A stretch of DNA of 64,000 bases from Plasmopara viticola. Lineage: Eukaryota > Oomycota > Peronosporomycetes > Peronosporales > Peronosporaceae. Where the stretch lies: positions 124,001 to 188,000 of the forward strand of contig MBPM02000076.1 of the NCBI GenBank assembly GCA_001695595.3, read 5' to 3'. The notes under the pieces are model-generated. The model saw only the letters and a program-made list of their open reading frames with translations. It made no database searches and had not been told where the DNA came from. This document shows, piece by piece, positions 1 to 10,700 of this stretch. Position 1 is the first letter of the stretch. Each line of letters starts with the position of its first letter. The translations under genes and the position numbers were made by a program.

Positions 1-85
1 TGCTCAACGTCCGAATTGTTGACGCGTGCCACCAATGAGCCACAATTAGTGCTCGTCTTGATCTCCTGCGACTTTGACGACCCGG

Positions 86-2629
86 ATGCGGCCTCCCACG
101 TCTTTGACTTTACCGGTACCTCCTGCCGCCATGCCGGCCACGTTAAGTGCCAATCAGTTTAAGTTGCTCTACTTAATCAGTCTCTACGCCGTGGCGTCGA
201 ATTCGACGCGACAGAATGAACGGTGGGTTCGCCACGTGCCGCTCTTGGTCCTCATGTTTGAAGGCATTCTCTGCGATGCCTTTGATTTCGATTACGCCCC
301 GGCATCCATGCGCCTGTCGTTCAAAGGCAAGACGCTCCGGCGGTGGATCAATTTCTCTCGCGAAGGCAAAGCCGCGATCGATGATCTTTGGGCCTTGCGC
401 TTAATCAATGGGCTCAAGCTCTCGAGTGATGATTTTCAACCGATCACGGCGTACCAAGTCTCGAAACACGGCCAACACGTGCTGGGGGCCTTGCCCTTGG
501 CGTATCAACACGCAGTGGAGGCGTTTGTGTACCCTCCGCTCGTGTACGACCGGCACCTCTTGTCCGTCCGCTACACGGGCCACCGCTTTGTCCTGTTCGC
601 GAGTGGCTATAGTAAATCGAGTAGTATCACCGAGAGCGACGACGTCTCGTACGTCTCGAGTCCCTTCTTGCCCCGTTGCCTCCGGTCGCACGACGAAAGT
701 TTCTACCACGTGCGCGAGCGCAGCAACGCCACGCGCGCGCGCGAGTGTGCCCAAGGCGCCATGAGCATCACCAAGACCACGTCGGTCGCCGTGACGTTGG
801 GGGACGTCTACGCCCTCATTGGCGAGTGGGTTCCCTTTGGGACGAATCAGATTGTCGCCTTGAACGAGCGCTTGGGCGTCCTCGACCGCTGCCAAGGCGG
901 CATCCTCACGAGCTGGGTGGACACGAGTCCCACGGACACGCACTTTCGCGTGCCCGTGGGCCAGACGCAAGTCCGGGTCCTCGACTACGACTTTGTCCGC
1001 TTTACAAACTTTGAAGCCGAGAGCCACTTTCCCGAAATCCCCGGCATTGTCCAGATTGAGAACTTTGGCATGCACTTGAACAGTGACGGGTCGCTCATCT
1101 ACGGCATCAAGGTCGAAGCCATGATGGATCGATTGAAGGACGACGTGGCCATCGACCACTTGGCGCGCCTGCTCGTGGACGTGCACCAAGACTCGTCCAT
1201 GTTGGTCAACGACCTCCTCTCGCGCTATCAATTGAGTTTGCTGGAGATGCTCTACCTCGGCGACTCGTTCCAACGGAACAAGTACAATTGTATCTTGAGC
1301 AAACAGATTGTGCCGAAATTGCCTGCCCAAGCGTACGTGGCGGATGCTCGGTACGCGAACGAGTTGGCCCAAGTCGTGGGCGACATTCACGCGAGCCACG
1401 ACTTGAGTGCCGACGACGTCCTCGTCGTGGGCAAAGCAGGGTGCCTCCTCTCGGGTCCCAACGTCTTTCGCTACGAACGGATCTTTACCGCGTACGTTGG
1501 GTTAGTGTGTCGCGACATTTTTATCAAGAACTTTTTCGCCCGAACGTTCGTGCTGGACGCGACGTTGAAAGAGATTCGACAATTGATTCATCGCGTGCAT
1601 CGGGAACCAGCGACCGTCTTGGTCGTGCGCGAAAAGCTCTCGGCCGTGTCAAAAGATACGATCCTGTTGGCCGAGACGCTAGAGTATTTGTTAGAATCGT
1701 TGGAGAATTTGGATCTTTCGCTGCCACATTGTGCCGAGGACTTGATGGAAACGCTCGACGTTGGTTCCGAGGAAGGAAAAGAGACCCCTCGTTCAAAACG
1801 ACCCGACGCGGATGCTGATGCGAAACTGTTTCAAGTGTTGGCATTGCCTCAACTCAAAGCTCAGACGATCTTGCGCTGTCATGATTCGATCAAGTTGATG
1901 GAGAATACCATGCTGCAATTGGAGCAACTGCAGATGATTGCCGAGTCGACTGCCACGAACCAGCTGGAAATGGCGTGTTCTCGGGTCAATCTCAATACGC
2001 GTGCACTAATGACAGCCATGACCCAACAGACCGAACTCGCCGTCACGTTGGATGCACTGCAGTATTTTGTGGGTGGGATCTTTCTATTCGATGTGATTGA
2101 TCGCCTCACAGGGGGCACGTGGAATGGCCACATTCCTGACTGGGCCATGCAATCCATTATCAATCCAATCCTGCACCATCCACTATTGTGGTGGGTCTTG
2201 AATCTATTGCTTCTTGCTCTCTTTGCCATGCTGTTGAAAGGAATCTCGGATTGGAGAAAGCGGAAATCTCTGTGCTGGTGTGAAGCTTCGATTGAAGTCA
2301 ATCGAAGTATATCTTTGGAACAACTCGACGTGTTTCTAGCCTCTCGTGGCATCCAAAGCAGTGTGGCGCTGCGAAAAGCCGCTCCGACCGGCGTAAAGCG
2401 GTACAATCGCTTTCGTCTCGTCAAGTGGATTGAATCGGACGCTGCGTTGTGGGGTGGGGTCTTGCCTGAAATTGAACTTTCGTTTGATGATCGACACGGC
2501 TTTCTCTTGTTTGTATCCTTGCGCTTTGATAGCAAACACTCGCCTCGGAAATTAGAAGAGGAATGCTATCATAAATTGCTCGAAATCTTTACTCGCGCAG
2601 AGATTTTTTTGGAAAAATCACCTCCGTAA
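86..2629 (+). CDS. Conserved hypothetical 847-aa protein, C-terminal membrane helices
   Basis: This is an uninterrupted single-exon reading frame. I chose the ATG at 86; a TTG in the same frame at 74 is possible, and an in-frame TGA at 59-61 closes the frame upstream. I do not recognise the family. The first two thirds look globular and soluble. The last third has a long helical stretch rich in Leu, Gln and Met, then two hydrophobic segments at about residues 655-672 (LQYFVGGIFLFDV) and 698-718 (HPLLWWVLNLLLLALFAMLL), then a basic, soluble tail of about 125 residues. A long helix followed by two membrane helices resembles CorA-like channels, but no GMN signature is visible, so I assign no function. 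Codons are GC-rich and strongly biased to about position 1500 and more relaxed afterwards. The length and lack of lesions in a decay-rich window argue for a functional gene. Confidence 0.8.
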   Translation: MRPPTSLTLPVPPAAMPATLSANQFKLLYLISLYAVASNSTRQNERWVRHVPLLVLMFEGILCDAFDFDYAPASMRLSFKGKTLRRWINFSREGKAAIDDLWALRLINGLKLSSDDFQPITAYQVSKHGQHVLGALPLAYQHAVEAFVYPPLVYDRHLLSVRYTGHRFVLFASGYSKSSSITESDDVSYVSSPFLPRCLRSHDESFYHVRERSNATRARECAQGAMSITKTTSVAVTLGDVYALIGEWVPFGTNQIVALNERLGVLDRCQGGILTSWVDTSPTDTHFRVPVGQTQVRVLDYDFVRFTNFEAESHFPEIPGIVQIENFGMHLNSDGSLIYGIKVEAMMDRLKDDVAIDHLARLLVDVHQDSSMLVNDLLSRYQLSLLEMLYLGDSFQRNKYNCILSKQIVPKLPAQAYVADARYANELAQVVGDIHASHDLSADDVLVVGKAGCLLSGPNVFRYERIFTAYVGLVCRDIFIKNFFARTFVLDATLKEIRQLIHRVHREPATVLVVREKLSAVSKDTILLAETLEYLLESLENLDLSLPHCAEDLMETLDVGSEEGKETPRSKRPDADADAKLFQVLALPQLKAQTILRCHDSIKLMENTMLQLEQLQMIAESTATNQLEMACSRVNLNTRALMTAMTQQTELAVTLDALQYFVGGIFLFDVIDRLTGGTWNGHIPDWAMQSIINPILHHPLLWWVLNLLLLALFAMLLKGISDWRKRKSLCWCEASIEVNRSISLEQLDVFLASRGIQSSVALRKAAPTGVKRYNRFRLVKWIESDAALWGGVLPEIELSFDDRHGFLLFVSLRFDSKHSPRKLEEECYHKLLEIFTRAEIFLEKSPP

Positions 2630-3490
2630 CGGTGAGAAGCAGGCTCTTAATTGGCATTTTTCGCATGGTATCTATAGCTACGGCGACGTATCGTTTTCAT
2701 TGAGCTACGGTCACTAAAATGGCGTCTCTGGTGCTGACAGATCTATTCTCTCAAGTCTTATTGCTTGGTGGAACATGCTTACGACAATACTGCACACGTT
2801 CCAGTCAACCTTCCTCATGACTTTGACGACGTCATGCACTGGTGCAAAGATTTGTGTTCTCAAAGTGTGCGCTTTTCCACGCAGCTACTGATGGCTTTAA
2901 GAGTGGCAGACAAAGTGATCGCGGCGATTTACGAAAGGCATTGAAAGTACTGCGAGCTGCTGGTCCTCACGTCTTAGATGGTAAAGCTTGTAAGAATGTC
3001 ATGAGTTGCATACGCTGCGATTGATTGAGGGAGCTGCACGTAGTCTCAAGAGAACTATTGAAGCGATAGCGACGAGATCTGGACATTCAATGCAGGTCTA
3101 CTACCATTGGGGTTTTATAAAGTCTACACTCATTAAGCACATGGACTAGAACAAGGACAGGTGGTGAATATTCCTCACACAGAACTCCCCATTAAGACTC
3201 GACTCATGGTGGCAAGTCTACTGTTTCGCCGCTTATTTGTCAGGAAGTGAGCAATCCAATCAACTTGGATAATGTGTTGACGAACTTTGCAATCGAGTTA
3301 GAGCCCAGGAGTACCCCATTTCTTTTCGACACAATTGTCTCATTGGTTTAACAGCGCATTGAGCGGTCACTTTGAAGGCGGGATGGTTGGTAGAACACCT
3401 GTTCTATGCGGCAGATATGCGTGCATTGATCTCTACCAGTGTATCTCCTTATATTTCGAGGACGCATAGCCTACACTAGCCGTGAACACC
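2630..3490 (+). pseudogene. Decayed coding stretch, family not recognised
   Basis: No long frame remains, but protein-like segments appear in changing frames on the plus strand. One lies around 2757-2940 (VMHWCKDLCSQSVRFSTQLL and flanking residues), one around 3010-3110 (LRLIEGAARSLKRTIEAIAT), one around 3175-3250 (ELPIKTRLMVASLLFRRLF) and one around 3380-3480. Stops and frameshifts separate them. The segments are amphipathic and helix-rich. I read this as a broken gene, but short frames in random sequence can mislead, so confidence is low. Confidence 0.3.
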
Positions 3491-3887
3491 TTGAACAATA
3501 GACATACTTTACGCACACGTGTCGTAAAAGACATTGTGTGTAAGAGGGCCGCAGCAATATTTGCAACAACAAAGACCACCATTTACCCTTTTTACTCATT
3601 GCTTTAGTGGGCTAATGTTTCTATGGCTTATCACCCTAATAAAGTTTTTCGGATTTAATTCATCGAGCCTTATAACTCGACACTGGAAAAGGTGATTGAC
3701 TTTGTTATTGTAATCAACAAAACCATCGAGCAGCAAGAAATATTGAGGAAATGTATCGAGAGTAGCAGCGTTGCTGAGCTCCCAATAGCAACGCAAAGAG
3801 GAAGCTGTTTCGCTATAGCAGTAGCGTGGTCTGCACGCTATCGAGTTTACGAAGATTAGTGGCGCCGAGACAATCATCACCAAAATT
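3491..3887. other. Intergenic, nothing recognised
   Basis: AT-rich spacer between the decayed stretch and the left end of the first MULE. Only short frames are present and none resembles a known family. Confidence 0.5.
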
Positions 3888-4068
3888 TTGGAAATCTTTA
3901 AACTGCCGGTACTCTATTGGTAAACTGCCAATACCTCTTAATTTTAGCCAATGAGATTAGTTCATACTATCAATGGGAGCAATTTATCTTTGCTAATGAA
4001 GAATTATCCGGTACTCTTTTTCATAACCTGCCGGTTCCCCGTGTTTTTACCCAATGAAAAAAAGAGCA

Positions 4069-4416
4069 ATTCCGTCAATGTGTAATGTAATGTATTACGT
4101 TATCGCGTTGCCAAGTTATGCACGTGCTAGGCTCAGTCTGGCTAGTCCACGGCATAGAGTGGTGTCCGCATACGTCGAGTCTCGTTCGGCGGGCAGAGCA
4201 GCCAGCACCGAGGTCGTGAGGGTCTTCCATTATTTTGCTTAGCTCTGACTTGGTAAGAGCCCAGGTGGCACCCGGTGCTGGTGACCGTCGCGTCGAGGGT
4301 GAGACTCGTTAGGGACCTGCAGATGCCCGAGAGCACCTGCCCGAAGCGCGCGAGCAATTAGCCCCTGCGCTTGGAAGGAGGGCGTCACCCCAACCTTTTC
4401 CAAGCGATTCCGTCAA
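4069..4416 (-). mobile_element. LINE-derived short insertion with 10-bp target duplication
   Basis: The insert 4079-4406 lies inside the left arm of MULE 1 and is flanked by attccgtcaa at 4069-4078 and again at 4407-4416. The corresponding uninterrupted arm sequence occurs in the right arm of this MULE and in MULE 2 near 32520, which confirms the insertion site. The insert is a mosaic of three blocks of the LINE at 62214-63362: its 3' end (like 62214-62370), a 24-bp internal block identical to 62723-62746 that codes WALTKSEL on the minus strand, and its 5' end (like 63228-63360). The 3' end carries a short TTACA-type repeat tail rather than poly-A. It is therefore an internally deleted, SINE-sized LINE derivative on the minus strand. 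Confidence 0.8.
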
Positions 4417-4559
4417 ATGAAGCAATATTTTTCTGTCAATGAAAGCAGCACTGAACAAGTTATCGAAATGCGCCTTCCTCTACGTATGAGTATACGCATT
4501 TGCATGACTCTTGGGTATGTATATATGTATTGTTTTGAGCGACGTAATATTGACTTGGC

Positions 4560-5520
4560 TATGCTGCAAGGAAAAATTCGTTAGTGCATGGCTGCGGGAT
4601 GTACTTCATTTTGGAAACACCGCCACTTCCCGAGTAGAAAGCGCTCAGTCCGCGCTTAAAAAATGGATTGGGGTGTCTACAAGTAAAGCTATTTCGACGG
4701 AGCAACCAGACATATGTACCCTGTGCTAATCCAAACCCATTTATTAATTTGAGGCGACCTTTTGTCTGTAAATACAGCAATTAAGCTCGCATGCGACGAT
4801 CAGCTGGCCAAGGTCTATACACACCACGGCAAAGAGAGTGCCGTTGCCGATATGCAGCATGGGACAATTTTTGTCCCTCTTGCGGGAGAAATTTCTCTTG
4901 CCGCGATGAATGGTGCCTATAGGTAGTACATAATGCGCAATAATAACCCAGAAGTACGTGTATGACCCAGTTCCGCTACTCAAAGCTTAATAACCATCTA
5001 ATTATAGTTCTTAAGCAGCAAGGCTGCCGCGGTTTGTCCAAATCAACCATGGGGGCCCATGACTTCCGACCTCGTGCGAATCAGCCTCTCGTTTTCGAAG
5101 ATTCGACACGCATTGGTGGCTTCAAGCTCCAATACGTGTAGCTGTAGACGAGGGTATTCCGGACCCCTTAATGTGTGAAATGTTACGGAAATTCGCCGAC
5201 GATAATGAAATCCTCGCACATCGAAAGCGCCGAATGCTGGATCACATGTGAGCCTGGACGGCAGTGACTTCGGTGGAGCAACCTCCACTTGCGCTATCGC
5301 GTGGCCGACCATCTGGATCCACTCGACGCGTACCTTCGCAGTTTGAGCATGTAGAGATGGCTGCTAATGCAGAGGCGCCTTTGCTCTGCAGGTGCAGAGT
5401 GTGCAGAGGGACTGGTCACAATGCCAGAACATGTCGGCAACGAGCCCCACCTACAGCATCGGCGACTGTGCCATCTATCGGTATGCAAACATTTCTTTGT
5501 AATGCGCTTGACTCTTCTCC
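4560..5520 (+). pseudogene. MULE transposase C-terminal half, broken
   Basis: Three separated pieces match the layout of the transposase in the MULE at 36-38 kb. At about 4565-4685 the frame reads LHFGNTATSRVESAQSALKK, close to the segment at 37505-37575. At about 4770-4925 another frame reads AIKLACDDQLA, matching LACHGQLA downstream in the other copy. At about 5290-5500 a third frame contains RGRPSGSTRR and then a CCHC zinc knuckle, CRVCRGTGHNARTC (C-x2-C-x4-H-x4-C), as often found at the C-terminus of such transposases. The catalytic DDE half is missing and the frames do not connect. Confidence 0.7.
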
Positions 5521-5959
5521 ATCTCATTCTTCTGAACTTTTCTTTGGCAGATTTCGATACTGTGAATGATATTTGAATATTAGTTATATTATGTAAAATC
5601 ACGTCGCTCAAAACAATACATATATACATACCCAAGAGTCATGCAAATGCGTATACTCATAAAGAAAAGACGACGTAGAGGAAGGCGCATTTCGATAATT
5701 TGTTCAGTGCTGCTTTCATTGACAGAAAATATTGCTTTCTTTGACGGAATTGCTCTTCTTTTCATTGGCTAAAAACAGGGGGAACCGGCAGTTTACGAAA
5801 TAGGGGTACCGGATGGGTATTGCTTTCTCTTTTTATTGGTTGAAAAAACACTGTGTTCATCAGCTTCCATTGATAGAATGAAATAGTCTCATTGGCTAAA
5901 ATCAAGGGGTACCGGCACTCTACCAAAAGGGTACCGGCAGTTTAACGATTTCCAAAATT

Positions 5960-7770
5960 AATCAGGTTTGAGACTACGTCATTGGGCAATGAGGAAGAGC
6001 GAATCGCATTGAATATGCGTTGACGTGACCGACGCTGATCTCGAAACGGCTTTTAAATCGTAAATGATGGATGGTGCTTAAAATTAGAGCTTACTTGAAA
6101 GTTTATCGACTGTTGCACATCTTGAACTTACACACACAACGATGCTTTGCTATGGTCGAGTTCATTGGCAATCATAGCAAGGATAAGCAAGTCGAATAGA
6201 CGTGGGTCTCAGTGCGAAGTTAGATCGTGTACAGTCAAAATTCTTGACTTTTGATTTTGGAACGGCGTTTCCGCAATGTTGTGTTGCGTGCTAGCGGTTC
6301 TTACAAGCCGCTGCTGCCGTCCAGCAGATCACGGGGAGAGATGGGCGGTGGCAATCGCCGCGTTTCTGTCGGCTCTGCCTGTAGAAGGAGCGCTAATTCA
6401 GCAGTGCGTGCCCAACGACCTCGATGGACCCGACGGTTGTTGGAACGCTGGTTTTTGTTATCATTTACAGCAAGATGCTGCGCCCTTGTATGCAGTGATG
6501 TTCTTCACTTGTCAAATTTTCCTCGGGTAGAATCTTATAATTATTCGTGCCATATGCACACAACACTAAGACAGATAATTTGGTCAAGTTACTACAAATG
6601 TTTGCAAGCTTTATGCTACTCCATTCCATCCGATGTCTATCTTGCCACATGCTGGCTCTCTCTTACTCGATAACACTATGGCAACGTGTAATGGTTATGT
6701 TTTATCAGTTTCACTAAAAAAATTGGCTGTGCGGTGTATGTATCATTTCTTTTGCAGGTGATCACTCAACAAAAAATTGAACACATGTTAATTTCTATTC
6801 GCCATTGTTACATTAGCCCCCAAATTAAAGACGTTTTCACTGCGCACATAAATGCGTGCAACTTTGATAAAGCATGTTTTATAATATTGACGACGATGGT
6901 CCTCGGCACAAATTTAAATTTAATAAATCGAAACTGTAAGACGGTTGCACGCTAGCGAAATTTTTTAGAGTGGTCACTCAAGCGATATCTTCCTTCGGAT
7001 ACGCTTGTCTTCAATAATTATTTGTCGCATTCGCTAAACGACATCAATCTATTCTTTCCAGATCGTGAGCCGAACGAGGCGTCCATGCATACTTCTGTGG
7101 AAGCGAATCAATTAATTTTGGCGACTTTTCGGATTCCATGAGCTTATCTATGAACAAAATTGACTTTTTTAACTTTGACACTTTAGTGTATGTAGATCAT
7201 GAAAAGCGGACGCTGATGATTGAATTTAAACACTTTGATCGTCCAAGAGACTAGCCAGCCAGTGCTGCTTTCAGCTTCTCGGCATTGAAAAACGTTTACT
7301 GTCACTTGTGTAGCAAAAGTGATCATTACCGAAGAATTTCGACAAATCAAAAAAACAACCAGTCCCGTTGAGAATTCAATTTCGAAAGGTTCAAGGTAGC
7401 TATTTCTTTGAATACGAGCCACGTCATACGTCTAAAAGTCTATGTATGCTGGTGAAGGCACTAAAACTAGGATGGAATGACAGCGGAGAGGATCCAATCA
7501 ACCTACAAGAAAGCATCGGCATCCAAAGACGTGTTTGTACAGATCCGGTCTCTGTGCTTAAGGCTGCGCCGGCCACTAAGTCCGGGCTTCGTCTGTGCCG
7601 AGGGTTAGCATATCCGACGTGATTCACCCGACCAAGAGGCTCTCGAGGAAAAGACCCTAGAACAGCCCGCGATAGTGTTGTCAAAACAGCTTGAAAACTC
7701 AAAATTGAGCCCCAAAAGGTGTTAGACGTTTCGTTCGACCCACCGGCCATGCGAAAGACCAAACTTTATA
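5960..7770. other. Intergenic with scattered coding-like remnants
   Basis: There is no intact gene. A short frame at 6276-6530 holds hydrophobic stretches separated by a Cys-rich loop (GPDGCWNAGFCYHL) and could be a relic of a polytopic membrane protein. A tttcttttgcag|g sequence at 6747-6759 resembles a 3' splice site, but joining it to the upstream frame gives an immediate stop. Remnants near 7075-7140 and 7370-7620 are equally ambiguous. I assign nothing. Confidence 0.3.
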
Positions 7771-10700
7771 GGGTAAAAAAAGTCCGTGACGATTTCACAA
7801 GTCATCACCCTGCTTAGAAATTGCAAACAGAGTTTGTCGATGAACTTCTTACCTGGATTATCGGGATATAGATACATTGATGTTGCTAAGCGAAAAGTGT
7901 ATATGTCACGCCGTAAAGTTTAAACATAAGGCTGCTTTTCTTGAATAGATAAACACCAATATATTACATTTCTACGTCCCAGAGTCGACGAGGATACCAC
8001 AATATGCTAAAAAAAGCACGGTAGCCTTATAACCAGCAAACCGGCCTTGATCTGTTTTATTGTTCACAGGCCCTAAGTCATGTCTATTTAAATACATATC
8101 TGTTGCTCGACATAGAATAATTTTATTAGCTAACTGCTCCACACACATATTCAGCCACACCATGTGTGGCTGTATATTGATAATGGATTTCAAGTTCCTC
8201 AGCTTTAAAGCGCTTGGTACAGGAACCTCAAAAATGTCAAATGACAATTTTTAACACAGCAAAGAGTGTCTACATGGTAGCCAGTAGCCAAAATGTTTGG
8301 CTTCTCCTAAGCATACCTCATTTCTATGGACACCAGACCGCTCGATGAGTCCTGGCTCGATACTCAGTGCGACTCCTACATTCTTCTCAAACGAGGTCGG
8401 AAGTGCACGGAGCATTTGTGCGCAATTTGTCCATAGAACGGTATCTAGACCAAATTATACTCGCCATTTTAGTTCCAAAAGATCTCAAATATTTAAGAAA
8501 AGCTTACGAAGTTTCGGTACCTTAGTCAGCTAGAAGGAAGCGTGACCTTATCAAGTGTGCAAAATTATATGGCGAGGAAATTTATGACAGCTGACGCTTG
8601 AATAAGAACTCACCGCATAAATCAGGCTTTTACGTAAGTGCTTCTTCGTGATTCTTCTAGGGAGCTTCATGACGGCTAGAGTCTGTCGCTCCGACCTTTT
8701 TTTCTCCTGTCTATCCTATAGAATACAATAGAGCTGTCAATTTTAAGGTTAAAGAAGGGCGAGCTCAGATTGCTGGATTTCGCCATTTACTGGTAATCGA
8801 TACAAGTCGCGCTTCCTTTCTACTTGACACTTAGACTTGCTACGCAAAAATATCATACTTCAAAAATGAGCTTAACAGTACTGACTTTATCGCTCAGCCC
8901 CCAGTGGGGCAAGTAATGCTCGATTACTCCTCGGTGTAGCAACCCGCATTAAGCAGTGGTCATTCGACCATGTACTGCTTTTTTGCTAGATCCGCAGTAC
9001 TAGATTGTACCTTAAATTTTTTTAAAAAGTCTTAGCTTACGTCACAAAACTTTTTATCTTCGAAGCACTTACTTCGTGTAATCCCGATGCGTTTGCTGGT
9101 ATCAATAAAATCTCTAATAAAACTACCTGTCAAAATGAGAGAAAGCGCTTTATTAAGCGATGAACAAATGACGAGAAAGCGACTGTAAGCTCAAAAGCGC
9201 AAGGCCCATACACAAATTTGACTCAATTACTGAAACAGTAAATATGTTGATTGATAAACACGAGCGAATACAAGTTGACCACCAAGCGATAAATATTCAC
9301 AATACGTCTTTGTAGACCATGTAAGCTTCTGTACACCCGGGTAGTATATTATCTCGAGAGCTACACTAAGTTGCATGATTTTCTCGAGCACAGAATACAA
9401 CTCTTTCATCTCTCCATTGCACTGAAGTACTGTCACCAGCACCACAAGAAGCGTATTTTTGCTTTTTATATTTTTGAAGGTTCCTCGATTGCTCTATAGT
9501 TGCTGCAAAATATTTATTGTGCCCAGCAAAAAGGTTTAGCCTCATTTGTATATAACGAGCGCGACACTTCCATGATGCACATCTTTTCTGATACGGAGAT
9601 TTATCACAATCCTTACACTAGATGGTGGTTTAATCACTCTTGCTGAAGGTATATAAAAGCTTTGCTCGCTCCACTTTTTGTGAGCTTTCTCCAAATTGTT
9701 AAAACCAGGGAAGGTGTGTAACTTTTGCAATCATGATTTTGACCGCTTATCTTTTTTGGTAGACCAAATTAAGACCTTAAAAAAATTAAAGTAAGCATTT
9801 TGAACCTTCCGATCCATTCGTGCGCAGTTGATAATGAGAAAATGATGATACAATCCTCGCAGAAACGTAGTTAACTAGCTCAGTCGTAGATTTGTTGTTT
9901 AAAAAATCTTATAATGCACTTCAGATGCTTTTTCGTAACTTTTTTTTCTTACCAACATGAGATGTATGACTGCGGAGAAAGTACCGTGACATTTGTGCGA
10001 GGACAAGAGTCTTTAACCCGCGGGAGTTTGAGGGGAAATGCTAGCACTTATTCACATCACAAGAGAAGTATAATGACAGTGGTAGCACAATGACCTCTCA
10101 TGAATTGTCTCTCGACAAGAAAAATTGTGGACTGTGCTTTACCATTGGGCACGGAAGTGCCGCTACCTGCTTCCACCTACAAATAAGAGGAAGGTGAGCG
10201 CGGCCAAAGGGTGCGAATAGAAAAAATAACATATACAGAAATCAATTAGAACGTCGGAATGAGTAGCGCGCCTACTTCTTGACTGAGGAGTGCCTTTAAT
10301 TATGCAACGATGTGCGGTTTAAAGTTACAATAATTAATGCTATGTTCACCCTACCTTAATATTTTGTATATGCACTGCATCAAACTTTCCAATTCGAGCA
10401 GATACAATAATTACTCTGCATCTCTTGGAATGCCTCGTTTCGCAACCCATTATATAGTCCAAATAATGTAAGTTGTTTACCAGGAACAAACATTCTTAAA
10501 GACACTATTATTTTGTTTTTTCTCACGGTAGCTCGACCTTGTGTAACGGTCGATTACACAGACTTTGAGCTATTCTATACCAGTTGGATCGAAAGCTCTA
10601 TAAAACAATGCATCTTTCAGGCAGACAACACTTATGCAAGATTATACTTGGTAATTTCTCTCGCAGGCAAAATTGTTAGTTAAATTCCTAAATGCGAACG

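Larger units (their letters stand above)
3888..5959 (+). mobile_element. MULE-type DNA transposon 1, long inverted arms, defective
   Basis: The element is bounded by inverted repeats. The left arm (3888-4551, 326 bp without a later insertion) matches the reverse complement of the right arm (5598-5959). The ends read ggaaatc-t/g-ttaaactgccgg and carry several copies of the block taaactgccggtac. Both arms hold matching inner stretches, for example tgttttgagcgacgt next to the interior. The interior holds relics of a MULE transposase C-terminal half in more than one frame. A LINE-derived fragment sits in the left arm. I could not find a clean target duplication: the flanks are AT-rich and only partly alike (aaaatttt and aaaattaa). 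The element cannot encode an intact transposase. Confidence 0.75.

Noticed and set aside
401..1399. 332-codon open frame on the minus strand inside the first gene
   Set aside because: It is the antisense shadow of a strongly biased plus-strand gene; its composition is mirror-like and it has no separate context.
3875..5975. Target duplication for MULE 1
   Set aside because: The flanks share only an AT-rich six-base core (aaaatt), too weak to claim.
6251..6760. Spliced membrane-receptor gene with an exon at 6276-6530 and a 3' splice site at 6758
   Set aside because: Joining the proposed exons gives an immediate stop and the similarity to any receptor family is only impressionistic.
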